NCBI RefSeq assembly: GCF_014384995.1
Contig: NZ_JACRSY010000015.1
Coordinates: 26,507-90,506 of the forward strand
Reading direction: 5' to 3'
Length of the DNA stretch: 64,000 bases
DNA from: Zhenhengia yiwuensis
GTDB taxonomy: Bacteria > Bacillota > Clostridia > Lachnospirales > Cellulosilyticaceae
The first letter of the stretch is position 1, and each line of letters begins with the position of its first letter. This document shows positions 43,598-51,633 of the stretch, piece by piece. The position numbers were made by a program, and so were the translations under genes. A model generated the notes under the pieces. It worked only from the letters and a program-made list of their open reading frames with translations. It had not been told where the DNA came from and did not search any database.

Positions 43598-43692
43598 TGC
43601 TTTTTATTAAATTTGCTTATATTTCCATAGGTTTATTTAAGTTTTTATATGTGATATAATAAGAAATCAATAATAGGAGGCGAGCTTATATT

Positions 43693-43881
43693 ATGCCAAG
43701 AGGAAATACGCGACCAGTAAAGCGTAAACATTTTTCAACATCAGTAGATATAAGTCTTTTAGATACATTAGAAGAACTGTCTCAAGAAACAAGAATTAAT
43801 AAATCTAAGCTAGTCGATGAAGCTCTAGAGTTATTGTTTGAAAAGCATGATAAACCGATTGTTGAAACTACCACCGAATAA
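43693..43881 (+). CDS. ribbon-helix-helix regulator, 62 aa
   Basis: 62 residues with AGGAGG before ATG. A basic N-terminus (MPRGNTRPVKRKHF) precedes the RHH strand STSVDISLLDTLEELSQ and the helices ETRINKSKLVDEALELLFEK. Divergent from the parM operon and next to the palindrome, so probably its regulator. A TATAAT lies at 43655-43660. A terminator follows. Confidence 0.8.
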   Translation: MPRGNTRPVKRKHFSTSVDISLLDTLEELSQETRINKSKLVDEALELLFEKHDKPIVETTTE

Positions 43882-43898
43882 ATTTCAGGTGGTTTTTT
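43870..43898 (+). terminator. terminator of the RHH gene
   Basis: ACCACC pairs with GGTGGT, followed by six T residues. It overlaps the end of the RHH gene. Confidence 0.8.
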
Positions 43899-44044
43899 AT
43901 TGTCCTCATCCCATCTACCTCTTTCTTTAACAATAACGATACTATAAAACATATTATAAGCTTTATTATAGATATATTATTTATCCTCACATCCTTATAT
44001 CCCCCTCCCTGTTTTGAGGGCCCCCCTTAGAAATAAAAAAGAAC

Positions 44045-44069
44045 CCCCTAGAAGAAAAGTTCTAAGGGG
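44045..44069. terminator. hairpin in the 43899-44230 gap
   Basis: CCCCTAGAA pairs with TTCTAAGGGG, a mismatch-containing stem. Another terminator-like element follows at 44146-44161. Overlapping reading frames on both strands here have no ribosome sites and I read no gene in this gap. Confidence 0.45.
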
Positions 44070-44145
44070 TAGGAAGTATATAGGTATAGGGGTTAGAAAA
44101 ATATTTATAAGGATGTGGGTAATATTATATGGCAAAAAAATAAAA

Positions 44146-44161
44146 CCAACCCGAAGGCTGG
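44146..44161 (-). terminator. terminator of the XRE-membrane gene
   Basis: Minus strand CCAGCC-TTCG-GGTTGG with a long T run after it. It lies 70 bases downstream of the stop at 44231. Confidence 0.8.
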
Positions 44162-44230
44162 CATATAGATTAACTATTTTATTAGTCTTCATTTTTTACT
44201 TTAACTTCTTATAGCACTTACTTTATACTG

Positions 44231-44995
44231 TTATTCGTACTTCTTCCCAACAATATAAATTGTCAGGAACATACTAAATACAGAACCAAGTGTAAAAAAC
44301 AACTGAAACTTTTCCCATAGCATTGGAGAAATATAAGAGATTCCTAAATATAGCAAAGGAAATAAAATAAAAATACACATAATTGATGTATGTGTAGCTT
44401 TGAGTATGTGTTTCCAATTGTTATTGTTAAATCTAATTCCAGGAACATTCATTCTAAAAACTCCATCATGATAAACGTTTATTTTATTTTCATCGTAGTA
44501 AACAGGCAAAGTTTCTTTTGTAAAGAATGTGAAGTAAAGTCCAAAAATTAACATAAGCAATTCCATATTAGCTAAATTCTCAAAAAGAGAATCTATTGTA
44601 TAACCCAACGAAATCATTAAAGTCACTTCTAAAACAACAAATGAAATGCAAAATAAAAAAAGAACTTTTCTACTTCGTTTAGCTTTATTTTGTTCCTCTT
44701 TTTCTTCTTTAGATAAAACAATTGTTCTATTCATTAAAGATTCTACCTCCGTCACTGTAAGTTGTGTATTTGGCTCAATTCTTTTTCCACTTAGCAATTC
44801 TGTTATTGTGACATCGAATATTTTAGATAATGGCATAAGTAATGATATGTCTGGTAAACTCAATCCTCTTTCCCACTTGCTAACTGCTTTATCTGAAATA
44901 TATAGCTTTTCTGCAAGTTGTTTTTGTGTCAATTCTTTTTCCTTTCTTAATTGACTTAAGAACTGTCCAAAATGTTCATTGTTTATTTTTTGCAT
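44231..44995 (-). CDS. XRE regulator with membrane C-terminus
   Basis: 254 residues from ATG 44995, chosen for its AGGAGG seven to eight bases upstream. Residues 8-65 form an XRE domain (LTQKQLAEKLYISDKAVSKW, LPDISLLMPLSKIFDVTITE), then about 110 residues of linker and helices, and four membrane helices from about 115 to 250 (VLFLFCISFVVLEVTLMISL, NMELLMLIFGLYFTFFTK, THTSIMCIFILFPLLYLGI). This XRE-plus-membrane design is common in Firmicutes. It lies beyond the lysis genes of prophage B, so it is an accessory gene. Function unknown. Confidence 0.83.
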   Translation of the reverse strand: MQKINNEHFGQFLSQLRKEKELTQKQLAEKLYISDKAVSKWERGLSLPDISLLMPLSKIFDVTITELLSGKRIEPNTQLTVTEVESLMNRTIVLSKEEKEEQNKAKRSRKVLFLFCISFVVLEVTLMISLGYTIDSLFENLANMELLMLIFGLYFTFFTKETLPVYYDENKINVYHDGVFRMNVPGIRFNNNNWKHILKATHTSIMCIFILFPLLYLGISYISPMLWEKFQLFFTLGSVFSMFLTIYIVGKKYE

Positions 44996-45176
44996 CACTA
45001 AACACCTCCTACTATAGAATAAATCGGCAGATATATAATAAACAACCAACTATCAGTAGAACTAAGCTAAAAGCAAAGTAAACCAACGGTAGAGTATATA
45101 AATAATTTCAACTAATCAAACATCTAGTCGTCAATCTCAGTATACCTTAATCATAATTGCTTGTAAATTCTATCCG

Positions 45177-45270
45177 CTATAATTTGCAACCTTCATTACT
45201 AATGACCTCACATTGCTCTTACTATACTCTCCTTTAAGCCACACTTCAGGGCACTAATAACGCCTTTCTT
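45177..45270 (-). pseudogene. decayed copy of the amidase C-terminal segment
   Basis: With one base shift, the minus-strand sequence reads KKGVIS followed by PEVWLKGEYSKSNVRSLVMK, which lines up with the C-terminus of the amidase at 45881-46525 (PEVWINGVYTRDNVRSLILK). Only about 30 codons remain and a frameshift lies between the halves. It looks like the tail of a second lysin or a duplicated wall-binding segment. The gap 44996-45372 holds this and a terminator and no other gene. Confidence 0.65.
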
Positions 45271-45327
45271 TATTCTAAAACTTAAAAGCATATACTAATA
45301 TGGATAAGATTTTAGGCAAAAAATAAG

Positions 45328-45346
45328 GCCAACCGTAATGGCTGGC
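45328..45346 (-). terminator. terminator of the 45373-45798 gene
   Basis: Minus strand GCCAGCC-ATTAC-GGTTGGC with T residues following, close in form to the terminator at 44146-44161. Confidence 0.78.
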
Positions 45347-45372
45347 TACTTAATTTAATGTTATATCGGTAC

Positions 45373-45798
45373 TTAACCCTCTTTTCTATTCTTTATATAT
45401 TTAATAAATTTGACTATCTCCACCCCAACTATAAGCCCCCCTACATATCGCAAATTCCCCATAGATACTATAAGCAGACGCTGCATTGGTATTAAAACTC
45501 CCAATGGAAATGTTAATAACACCAGTAGAGCATTTGGAATTAATATAGTACATATCTCTAATCGTATATCTCTTGTTGAGGAAATACTTTTTTTACTTAC
45601 TAACCAGCTTATACCTAAGCCTACCAATATCCACACACCTACTTGAGCCAACATCCCTAAATAACTCCACTCCATTTGACCAGTCCTTTTTATTTGGCTC
45701 TGTGCATAGTTTACTATTTTACTTTCAACCAAAATAATTCCCCACATATACAAGTTCCATATTAAGTAAATGACAGGTTGCTTTATCTTGTTTAGCAT
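45373..45798 (-). CDS. membrane protein, 141 aa
   Basis: 141 residues with four hydrophobic helices (VIYLIWNLYMWGIILVES, YLGMLAQVGVWILVGLGI, ICTILIPNALLVLLTFPLGV, YVGGLIVGVEIVKFIKYI). It lies between the amidase and the XRE-membrane gene, at the end of the late region. Size and layout could fit an accessory holin or an unrelated cargo protein; not recognised. Confidence 0.6.
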   Translation of the reverse strand: MLNKIKQPVIYLIWNLYMWGIILVESKIVNYAQSQIKRTGQMEWSYLGMLAQVGVWILVGLGISWLVSKKSISSTRDIRLEICTILIPNALLVLLTFPLGVLIPMQRLLIVSMGNLRYVGGLIVGVEIVKFIKYIKNRKEG

Positions 45799-45880
45799 AC
45801 TAATCCCCCTTTTAATTCATATGATGTAATTATAACTCATAACTTGGATTGTATATAGCAGTTTATTATTTTGAGTTTCT

Positions 45881-46525
45881 TTATAGGGTATATGATAATT
45901 TTAGTATAAGCGACCTCACATTATCCCTCGTATAAACCCCATTAATCCACACCTCAGGACTACTAATAACCCCCTTCTTCTGCAACACCTTCACCGCTTC
46001 AACAAGCTCTTTATCCTCCTTCATTTTACCCTTTACTTCTTCCTTCAACTTTTTAAATGCCCCCACATCTTCCACATAATACTTAGGGCAAGTCTTCCCT
46101 GTTACGTCATAATGGCGAATAATGGCCCGTGTAGGTTCCAACTTGTACTTTTTACATAGTTCTACTAATAGGCTAACAAGGCTCTCATGTGCCTTTTGTG
46201 TAGGCTTTCCTGACCAATCAGGATGACAAACTTCCACACCTATTGAATAGGTATTTGCATCACTTGCATGATAAGCCACCTCATTTTCAGGAACGCATCT
46301 TACTACCACACCATCATTGCCTATGATGTAATGAGATGATGCGTAGATGTAGTCACCAGCTGAGTTCTTTTTTCCTACTTTCAATCCATCAAAATACTTC
46401 GCATTATTTTCTGCTGTCGTTCCAGCATTGCCAATCCAATGGATAACGATATTTTTGATTTGTCCTATCTTCTTCTGTGGTCTACTATATGGGTTTGGTG
46501 TAATGAACATTTCTTTGATTTGCAT
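45881..46525 (-). CDS. phage endolysin, N-acetylmuramoyl-L-alanine amidase
   Basis: 214 residues. The amidase_2/PGRP fold is complete: IVIHWIGNAGTTAENNAKYF with the first histidine ligand, ASSHYIIGNDGVVVRCVPEN, AYHASDANTYSIGVEVCHPD and RAIIRHYDVTGKTCPKYY with the second histidine and cysteine ligands. It cuts the bond between the glycan and the stem peptide to release phage. A C-terminal segment (about 170-214) with PEVWINGVYTRDNVRSLIL resembles a wall-binding motif. GAGAGGTAC precedes ATG 46525. Confidence 0.92.
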   Translation of the reverse strand: MQIKEMFITPNPYSRPQKKIGQIKNIVIHWIGNAGTTAENNAKYFDGLKVGKKNSAGDYIYASSHYIIGNDGVVVRCVPENEVAYHASDANTYSIGVEVCHPDWSGKPTQKAHESLVSLLVELCKKYKLEPTRAIIRHYDVTGKTCPKYYVEDVGAFKKLKEEVKGKMKEDKELVEAVKVLQKKGVISSPEVWINGVYTRDNVRSLILKLSYTL

Positions 46526-46539
46526 CTTATGTACCTCTC

Positions 46540-46782
46540 TTACTGTTTTATATTTTGAACAATCTGATCGAGTTTTGTATTAATATCTCTTGCCAGTATT
46601 GCGTTTGTTTCAAGTAGCATTTTATTTGTAGCTGACATTTCTCCTAGCTGTGTAAGTAGCTTTTCTTCTCGTTCCTTTGAATCTGCTCTTTGTTCTGCTT
46701 GCACTTTGGCAATATAAAATCCAAGGCAAGCCACACAAGCTACTGGAAAGCCAAAAGTCTGTAGTAATTCTGTAAAATTCAT
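46540..46782 (-). CDS. holin-like protein (BhlA/UviB type)
   Basis: 80 residues from ATG 46782 (GAGGTGACAAC upstream; earlier in-frame start has no site). One N-terminal hydrophobic helix (FGFPVACVACLGFYIAKV) is followed by a charged coiled coil (ERADSKEREEKLLTQLGEMS). This matches the BhlA/UviB-like holins that sit before Firmicute phage endolysins. Encoded just upstream of the amidase, on the same strand. Confidence 0.82.
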   Translation of the reverse strand: MNFTELLQTFGFPVACVACLGFYIAKVQAEQRADSKEREEKLLTQLGEMSATNKMLLETNAILARDINTKLDQIVQNIKQ

Positions 46783-46812
46783 GTTGTCACCTCTTTTCTC
46801 GATATAAAAAAT

Positions 46813-46838
46813 CACCTAAGTTTATTACAACTTAAGTG
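46813..46838 (-). terminator. terminator after the tail fibre gene
   Basis: Minus strand CACTTAAGTT pairs with AACTTAGGTG followed by a T run. It ends transcription of the tail genes. Confidence 0.78.
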
Positions 46839-46856
46839 TCTAAGATTCTCTTTTAT

Positions 46857-48539
46857 TTATACATTCAATTCGTCATAACAAATCTCTACCTTACCTGACA
46901 TAGTGAGCTTAGTAAAAGAAGTCCAGCTAGGTGGTGATAAAGTTGGTGCAATCATAATATCTACTGATTCATCATTAAACCAAACATCACCACATTGTAT
47001 TAATGTGCCATTTAATGCGCCTCCTCCTTGAACCGTTTGAATACCTTCTGCATAACCGTTATCATTCATAGCAGATAAACCAATTGTTATAAACCCTGCC
47101 AAATTGGGTGATTTTGCATGGGATTGGTTCTGTGTTAACTCTAAACTTGTTCCTACTGGTGCATCAGCAAATGATTTTTTAACGCTGTGACTATCTGTTA
47201 AAAAGGTAGAGGCTGTTAGGAATATTTCACAATACCCACTTGCTTTCCCTGCTGCTGATGCATTGGATTTGGTTGTACCAGTCCAAGTAGTTGTCACCTT
47301 AATTCTAGCCGAACCATTTAATTTAGGCAGTCTTGTGCAAGGCAATGCGATCTTCCGATGGGATTTCTTTTCATTGTCTGCACTTATAGGTGTAACATCC
47401 ATACTTGGAATACTATAGGTTATTTTTACATGATTACTTGCTCTTATCTGCATGCCCATTCCTCCTAGCCTCTCCCATCTTGTCCACGTCTTGCCTGACG
47501 AAGACCTCATATACATTTCATTTCTTCCATATGGCATAGCTATTTGTGTACCATACCCATCAGTATTATTATGTTTCTTATAATTTAGGTGCCAATTTCC
47601 TGCATCAGGCAATCCTAGAGCTGTAGCTTGCGTACTATGTACCCAGCAATCATAGTTTTGATGATGTGCTGGATTATTAATAATAGATGTACTTGGATTC
47701 GAGCCAAGATAAACGGCTATATTTTGTGCTGACACATTGCCTATTTTATCTGAGTTCACTGCATGACCTACTCTTACTTGACTAGGCTGATAAACATATT
47801 GCTCTGTACTAGAACCTTCTGAACCCCATAGATGTGTAGGTGCTTTAGTACCAAAAGACCAATTAAATTGTTTTCCACCTACTGTATCTGCATTACCTCC
47901 ACTAGCTGGAAGTGAAGAGGGGAAGTCGGTTATTTGCGCTTTGGTGTGGATATGTTCAGTTGGTTCGAACTTTGTAGGCTTATCTTTAATACCTTCCCAA
48001 GATACATCTAGTACCTCTACTTGTCTTTGAATTTCTTCCACACTCGCCCTAATATCCTGATGAGCTTTCTTATCACTTTCATGCTCCTTCAAAGCTTCAG
48101 CTGTTAGATAGACTAGACTCTTATCAATGACTGCTGTAACTTGTGTGGTGCTTGCTACAAGTACGGTTACATTAATCATCTTCTCATTTAAAGAATCCTT
48201 TGAGATATAAGAGCTATTAGTAGTGTGTCCGTACATATAAAGCACTTCTACATTATCCTCCCCCCTTGCATAGACTCCAATTTCAGTCCATTCAAAGGGT
48301 GTGGTTATATCTTCAATTTTAAGAGATGTGCTTAAGGTAACTTGACTACCTTTTCTTGTTATTTTATTGATAGGCAAGCTTTGTCTGACTTCAACTAATG
48401 CTTCTGCCGAACCAATGTCTCCTTCAAAGTTTCCACTTCCCATTTCTATTCTTGTAAATTCTAGCTGCTCTCCACTAAGAGCTTTTGAAAGTAATTCCAT
48501 TCCTTTTGTCGTTATGGATTTAGTTTTAAATTCACTCAT
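46857..48539 (-). CDS. phage tail fibre protein
   Basis: 560 residues. Residues 1-150 form the DUF3751-like baseplate-binding region (MSEFKTKSITTKGMELLSKA, LEFTRIEMGSGNFEGD, IGVYARGEDNVEVLYMYGH). A long central part follows with helical and Gly/Asn/Ser-rich repeats, then a C-terminal beta domain. It is expected to bind the host surface. It is the last gene of the leftward tail operon before the lysis genes. Confidence 0.87.
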   Translation of the reverse strand: MSEFKTKSITTKGMELLSKALSGEQLEFTRIEMGSGNFEGDIGSAEALVEVRQSLPINKITRKGSQVTLSTSLKIEDITTPFEWTEIGVYARGEDNVEVLYMYGHTTNSSYISKDSLNEKMINVTVLVASTTQVTAVIDKSLVYLTAEALKEHESDKKAHQDIRASVEEIQRQVEVLDVSWEGIKDKPTKFEPTEHIHTKAQITDFPSSLPASGGNADTVGGKQFNWSFGTKAPTHLWGSEGSSTEQYVYQPSQVRVGHAVNSDKIGNVSAQNIAVYLGSNPSTSIINNPAHHQNYDCWVHSTQATALGLPDAGNWHLNYKKHNNTDGYGTQIAMPYGRNEMYMRSSSGKTWTRWERLGGMGMQIRASNHVKITYSIPSMDVTPISADNEKKSHRKIALPCTRLPKLNGSARIKVTTTWTGTTKSNASAAGKASGYCEIFLTASTFLTDSHSVKKSFADAPVGTSLELTQNQSHAKSPNLAGFITIGLSAMNDNGYAEGIQTVQGGGALNGTLIQCGDVWFNDESVDIMIAPTLSPPSWTSFTKLTMSGKVEICYDELNV

Positions 48540-48554
48540 GTTGTCTCCTTTATA

Positions 48555-49061
48555 TTAGATTTCTATTGTGTCACTTGTTTGGATATATGTACCTACATAA
48601 TGTGGTATATCTACAGGACTTAATACATTTATGACTAAAATTAAATGAGCTGGAATTTTATCCTCTAACTCTTGCCTTAGATGTGTCATAAGGTACTCTT
48701 TGTGTTTCATAATGCTGATCGTTAAAGTGTAGTCAACGTAGTCAAGATCAAGTAGATAACTTCCTTTTCCAATGGTGCTATTTAGGGTATTTTGTAACCA
48801 TCTCATTGTAAAAGGTATTGTAGAGTTGAACTTAGCTAGGATATTAAACCTTCTAACTTCCATATCTTTATCAGGTCTTATCTTAAGCATTCTTTCATAG
48901 TAACTTAGCCCCTCATGATTAGCTGTTTCTATAAATTGATTCTGTTGGATTTGTTGGATTGTGTGGTTAAGTTCATCTAGCTCAGGTGTTAGGGCTTTAT
49001 CTAGCTCTTGAAATTCTCTAATGTTACTTACAAAGTCAGGTAAATATTTATTCAGTCTCAT
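48555..49061 (-). CDS. phage tail protein gpI/YmfQ type (DUF2313)
   Basis: 168 residues, starting MRLNKYLPDFVSNIREFQEL. It follows the pattern of YmfQ/gpI tail proteins: LPDFVxxIREFQxL, LSYYERMLKIRPDKDMEVRR and FTMRWLQNTLNSTIGKGSYL. These proteins link the baseplate and tail fibre. Its start overlaps the end of the J-type gene by 14 bases. Confidence 0.85.
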   Translation of the reverse strand: MRLNKYLPDFVSNIREFQELDKALTPELDELNHTIQQIQQNQFIETANHEGLSYYERMLKIRPDKDMEVRRFNILAKFNSTIPFTMRWLQNTLNSTIGKGSYLLDLDYVDYTLTISIMKHKEYLMTHLRQELEDKIPAHLILVINVLSPVDIPHYVGTYIQTSDTIEI

Positions 49062-50100
49062 TTACCACACCTGCAAGCACTGGAACCTGCTCATCGTTTA
49101 AATAAAGATTATTGCTACTTCCATTTAGCTTAGTTCCTTGCACATCAATGATTCCTTCTATATCTAGTAGCCTTGCTTCAATTTGACTTATTCTTACTAC
49201 CACATCATCCTCTGACCATTTACTCCTTAACTCTCTAAAATACTTTTCTACCACACCCTCAACATCCTGCCTCACATTTTCCCATGAAGTCTCTTTAAAG
49301 GTAAGTTGTGTGGTTATCTGTACCCCTACCTCTTCTGCACCTTCTACTGTTACTTTATGTCCTATGGGTGCTATACCTAATCCTTCTCCACTTGTTTCTA
49401 TTGGATCAACTAACTCCTGTACCATTTGTACTAATTCAGCTGAAGGTACATTATGTTCCGAATCAAGTAGCCTTACCTTAACTGTTCCTCCACCATTCCA
49501 TGCGGGATAAACTTTAACCACACCAACTCCATCAATACTTCCAATCTTCTCTTCATAGTCACGTTTATTCCCTCCAAAGGCTTCTTTTTCAAAACTATTA
49601 AAGTACCTTAACCTCAATGATTCATCATCCTCTTCATCTTCACCAGCAATCACCACTTCTCCTAAAATTGCACTCTCTAGGTTTTCTATGAAGTCCATAT
49701 TCACCAATTTATCACTATATCTATTACCTATTGCACCAGTTTGGTTCGCTTTGGTGAGAAATACACCATCTTGTACCTTTTCAGTAACTGTATACACCAG
49801 TTCTTCTTTTGCCCATCTTGAACCAATGGGTACATCAATGTTAAAGTATGCCTTTCTAATAGCATAAGTTGCTGGCTTTCTGTAGATACCACGTTCTGCT
49901 GTTCGCCTTTCAAGATATTCACCATAAGCTGTGTCTGCAAATACTCGCTTTTCAAGTTCCTCTATATACAAATACGCTTCATAAAGTTCAGCCACACAAG
50001 GTGCTATAGCATCAAATAAAAAAGAACCCTCAGAAGTATCTATTTGACTTGATACCCTCCTAAGAGCCCTTTGTAATAATTCATCATATGTTAGGGACAT
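49048..50100 (-). CDS. baseplate J-like protein
   Basis: 350 residues. Typical blocks are EGSFLFDAIAPCVAELYEAY, YGEYLERRTAERGIYRKPAT, GEDEEDDESLRLRYFNSFEK and AFGGNKRDYEEKIGSIDGVG. The wedge protein gpJ builds the baseplate of contractile tails. It overlaps both neighbouring genes. Confidence 0.93.
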   Translation of the reverse strand: MSLTYDELLQRALRRVSSQIDTSEGSFLFDAIAPCVAELYEAYLYIEELEKRVFADTAYGEYLERRTAERGIYRKPATYAIRKAYFNIDVPIGSRWAKEELVYTVTEKVQDGVFLTKANQTGAIGNRYSDKLVNMDFIENLESAILGEVVIAGEDEEDDESLRLRYFNSFEKEAFGGNKRDYEEKIGSIDGVGVVKVYPAWNGGGTVKVRLLDSEHNVPSAELVQMVQELVDPIETSGEGLGIAPIGHKVTVEGAEEVGVQITTQLTFKETSWENVRQDVEGVVEKYFRELRSKWSEDDVVVRISQIEARLLDIEGIIDVQGTKLNGSSNNLYLNDEQVPVLAGVVNETE

Positions 50101-50494
50101 TTATATCTACCTCCCCATAAATTGTATTGACTATGAAATCTACATTTAGTTTGTCTTGTTGTAGTGTAATATTAAAACTATTGCATTCCTTAATGTGTGG
50201 ATGAATAAGCAGGCAATCTTTTATCCTTCTTTCCACCTCACTTCTAATAAGGCCTTTCTCATAACCCTGTCCTATAATCTCTTCTAAGTCTTGACCATAA
50301 TCCCAACTATAAATAATGTGCTTATAACGTTTAGTTAGTAGGGTTTTATATATCCACACTTTAAGAGCTTCTTTACCTTCTAAGACTTTTCCTGTTAGTT
50401 GACCATTCGAGAAGTCAAAGTCATATTCTTTATGTAATTTAGGTGTGATTAATAGGTTTTGCTCTGTTTCTTTTAAAAAGGGAAATAAATTCAT
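50084..50494 (-). CDS. DUF2634 baseplate protein (XkdS-like)
   Basis: 136 residues. The segment EYDFDFSNGQLTGKVLEGKE and the W/Y-rich KALKVWIYKTLLTKRYKHII with YGQDLEEIIGQGYEKGL are those of gpW/gp25-like DUF2634 proteins. It overlaps the upstream XkdR-like gene and the downstream gpJ gene. Confidence 0.87.
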   Translation of the reverse strand: MNLFPFLKETEQNLLITPKLHKEYDFDFSNGQLTGKVLEGKEALKVWIYKTLLTKRYKHIIYSWDYGQDLEEIIGQGYEKGLIRSEVERRIKDCLLIHPHIKECNSFNITLQQDKLNVDFIVNTIYGEVDINVPNI

Positions 50495-50784
50495 AGCTTC
50501 ACCACCTTACAAAGTACAATATAGTATTGTCTATTTTCTGTAGGCATTAAAGCTAATAAATCTCCTCGTTCTAAGTTGATAGGCCTATTGTTTAAATCTA
50601 CTAGTACACTTGAAATAAGTATATCTTCTTGATACAGTACCATCTCACCAGTCTTAATTTGCAAGGGTTGTGGTTGTATAACCTTACCTATACAAACTGC
50701 TGGTGGATTATATTTTTTGCCTTGTTCTTGCATAATGTTTAATAGTCCTGTATATGGATTATTTATGGCTATCACTCCTTTCAA
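50491..50784 (-). CDS. DUF2577 protein (XkdR-like)
   Basis: 97 residues as read from TTG at 50784. The core NNPYTGLLNIMQEQGKKYN followed by GKVIQPQPLQIKTGEMVLYQ is that of XkdR/DUF2577 baseplate proteins. A strong AAAGGAGTGA sits at 50781-50772, and no ATG/GTG/TTG is spaced properly from it; the codon at the right distance is ATA at 50766-50764. True N-terminus may therefore be 'xNNPYTGLL'. Confidence 0.83.
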   Translation of the reverse strand: MKGVIAINNPYTGLLNIMQEQGKKYNPPAVCIGKVIQPQPLQIKTGEMVLYQEDILISSVLVDLNNRPINLERGDLLALMPTENRQYYIVLCKVVKL

Positions 50785-50795
50785 GGTATAAAAAA

Positions 50796-50823
50796 TACCC
50801 CTAGTAAATTTCTACTAAGAGTA
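50796..50823 (-). terminator. terminator after the accessory trio
   Basis: Minus strand: TACTCTTAGT pairs with ACTAGGGGTA through G-U pairs and is followed by a T run. It ends the unit of genes 50912-52173 before the XkdR-like gene. Confidence 0.65.
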
Positions 50824-50911
50824 CTATTAAGTAGGTTATTGAATTAATTTTAGAACTAGTAAAATCACTATTTGGTTGGTTAAATACTCCATGATTACCC
50901 TAGTATTATGC

Positions 50912-51253
50912 TCATTTGGGGAATTCATCTGACTTTGGCTCTCTTACATGTATAAGCATATCCTGACTACAAGCTCCCAATATTTTATAATTTCTTCGTC
51001 CTTCGTTTAATGTCATTCCTCGGTTTTCATCACTGGGCTCATCATCGCTTGATGTAAAAACATCATTCTCCCAAAAACATACAGGACATATATAAGCGAT
51101 GGCATCTTCTTTAGGAACAGGAAATGTATTATAACAACAACATGGACAAGGATATTTCCCCTTTACTTCACAAGTTGTTTCAAGGTCCGATACTTTTTCA
51201 CAATCATTTATTGCTTCAGGCAAAAAAGAAAACTTATATTCATATTGCTTCAT
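50912..51253 (-). CDS. CPCC cysteine-rich protein
   Basis: 113 residues. A CPCC zinc-ribbon-type domain occupies residues 30-90: KYPCPCCCYNTFPVPKEDAI, YICPVCFWENDVFTS, DEPSDENRGMTLNEGRRNY. Such proteins are small metal-binding proteins often found in mobile or polymorphic-toxin loci. It sits in a trio inserted between the XkdR and XkdQ genes of prophage B, which argues for a cargo role. Function unknown. Confidence 0.8.
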   Translation of the reverse strand: MKQYEYKFSFLPEAINDCEKVSDLETTCEVKGKYPCPCCCYNTFPVPKEDAIAYICPVCFWENDVFTSSDDEPSDENRGMTLNEGRRNYKILGACSQDMLIHVREPKSDEFPK

Positions 51254-51305
51254 AATAGTACTCCTTCACAAAACAAATATTATTTTATTGGTTGAGAACT
51301 TATAT

Positions 51306-51548
51306 TTATAGGATATAGTCGATTATAATATCTTCCCAAATATCATTAATGTTTTTATCTGCAAACTTAGCATGTAGGAGTAATTCATTAGAGGATATAA
51401 AACGTTGTTTTTCTTTACTTTCTTCACAATATATATACCAATCATTATTGCTATCTCTACTTTCAAAATAATGTTTACCATTATAACTAAACTCTATTTC
51501 TTGACCACAGCTTACAGCTTGATAAAATTCAGTTTTTGTATCTTTCAA
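51306..51548 (-). CDS. hypothetical cargo protein, 80 aa
   Basis: An acidic 80-residue protein (MKDTKTEFYQAVSCGQEIEF, then YESRDSNNDWYIYCEESKE). The pattern of hydrophobic and acidic patches resembles immunity-type proteins, but I cannot name a family. It lies between the CPCC gene and the repeat protein in the same orientation. Confidence 0.6.
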   Translation of the reverse strand: MKDTKTEFYQAVSCGQEIEFSYNGKHYFESRDSNNDWYIYCEESKEKQRFISSNELLLHAKFADKNINDIWEDIIIDYIL

Positions 51549-51633
51549 GATACCCCTCCATTCATAAAATGTCTACTTGTATAATGTATATCCCTCACAT
51601 TTATAATTTTCTCTAATACCTCTAATTTCTTAT

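Noticed and set aside
43995..44214. Two overlapping reading frames, one on each strand, of 65 and 66 codons
   Set aside because: They overlap each other almost completely, lack ribosome sites and cover two hairpins, so they are artefacts of a low-complexity terminator region.
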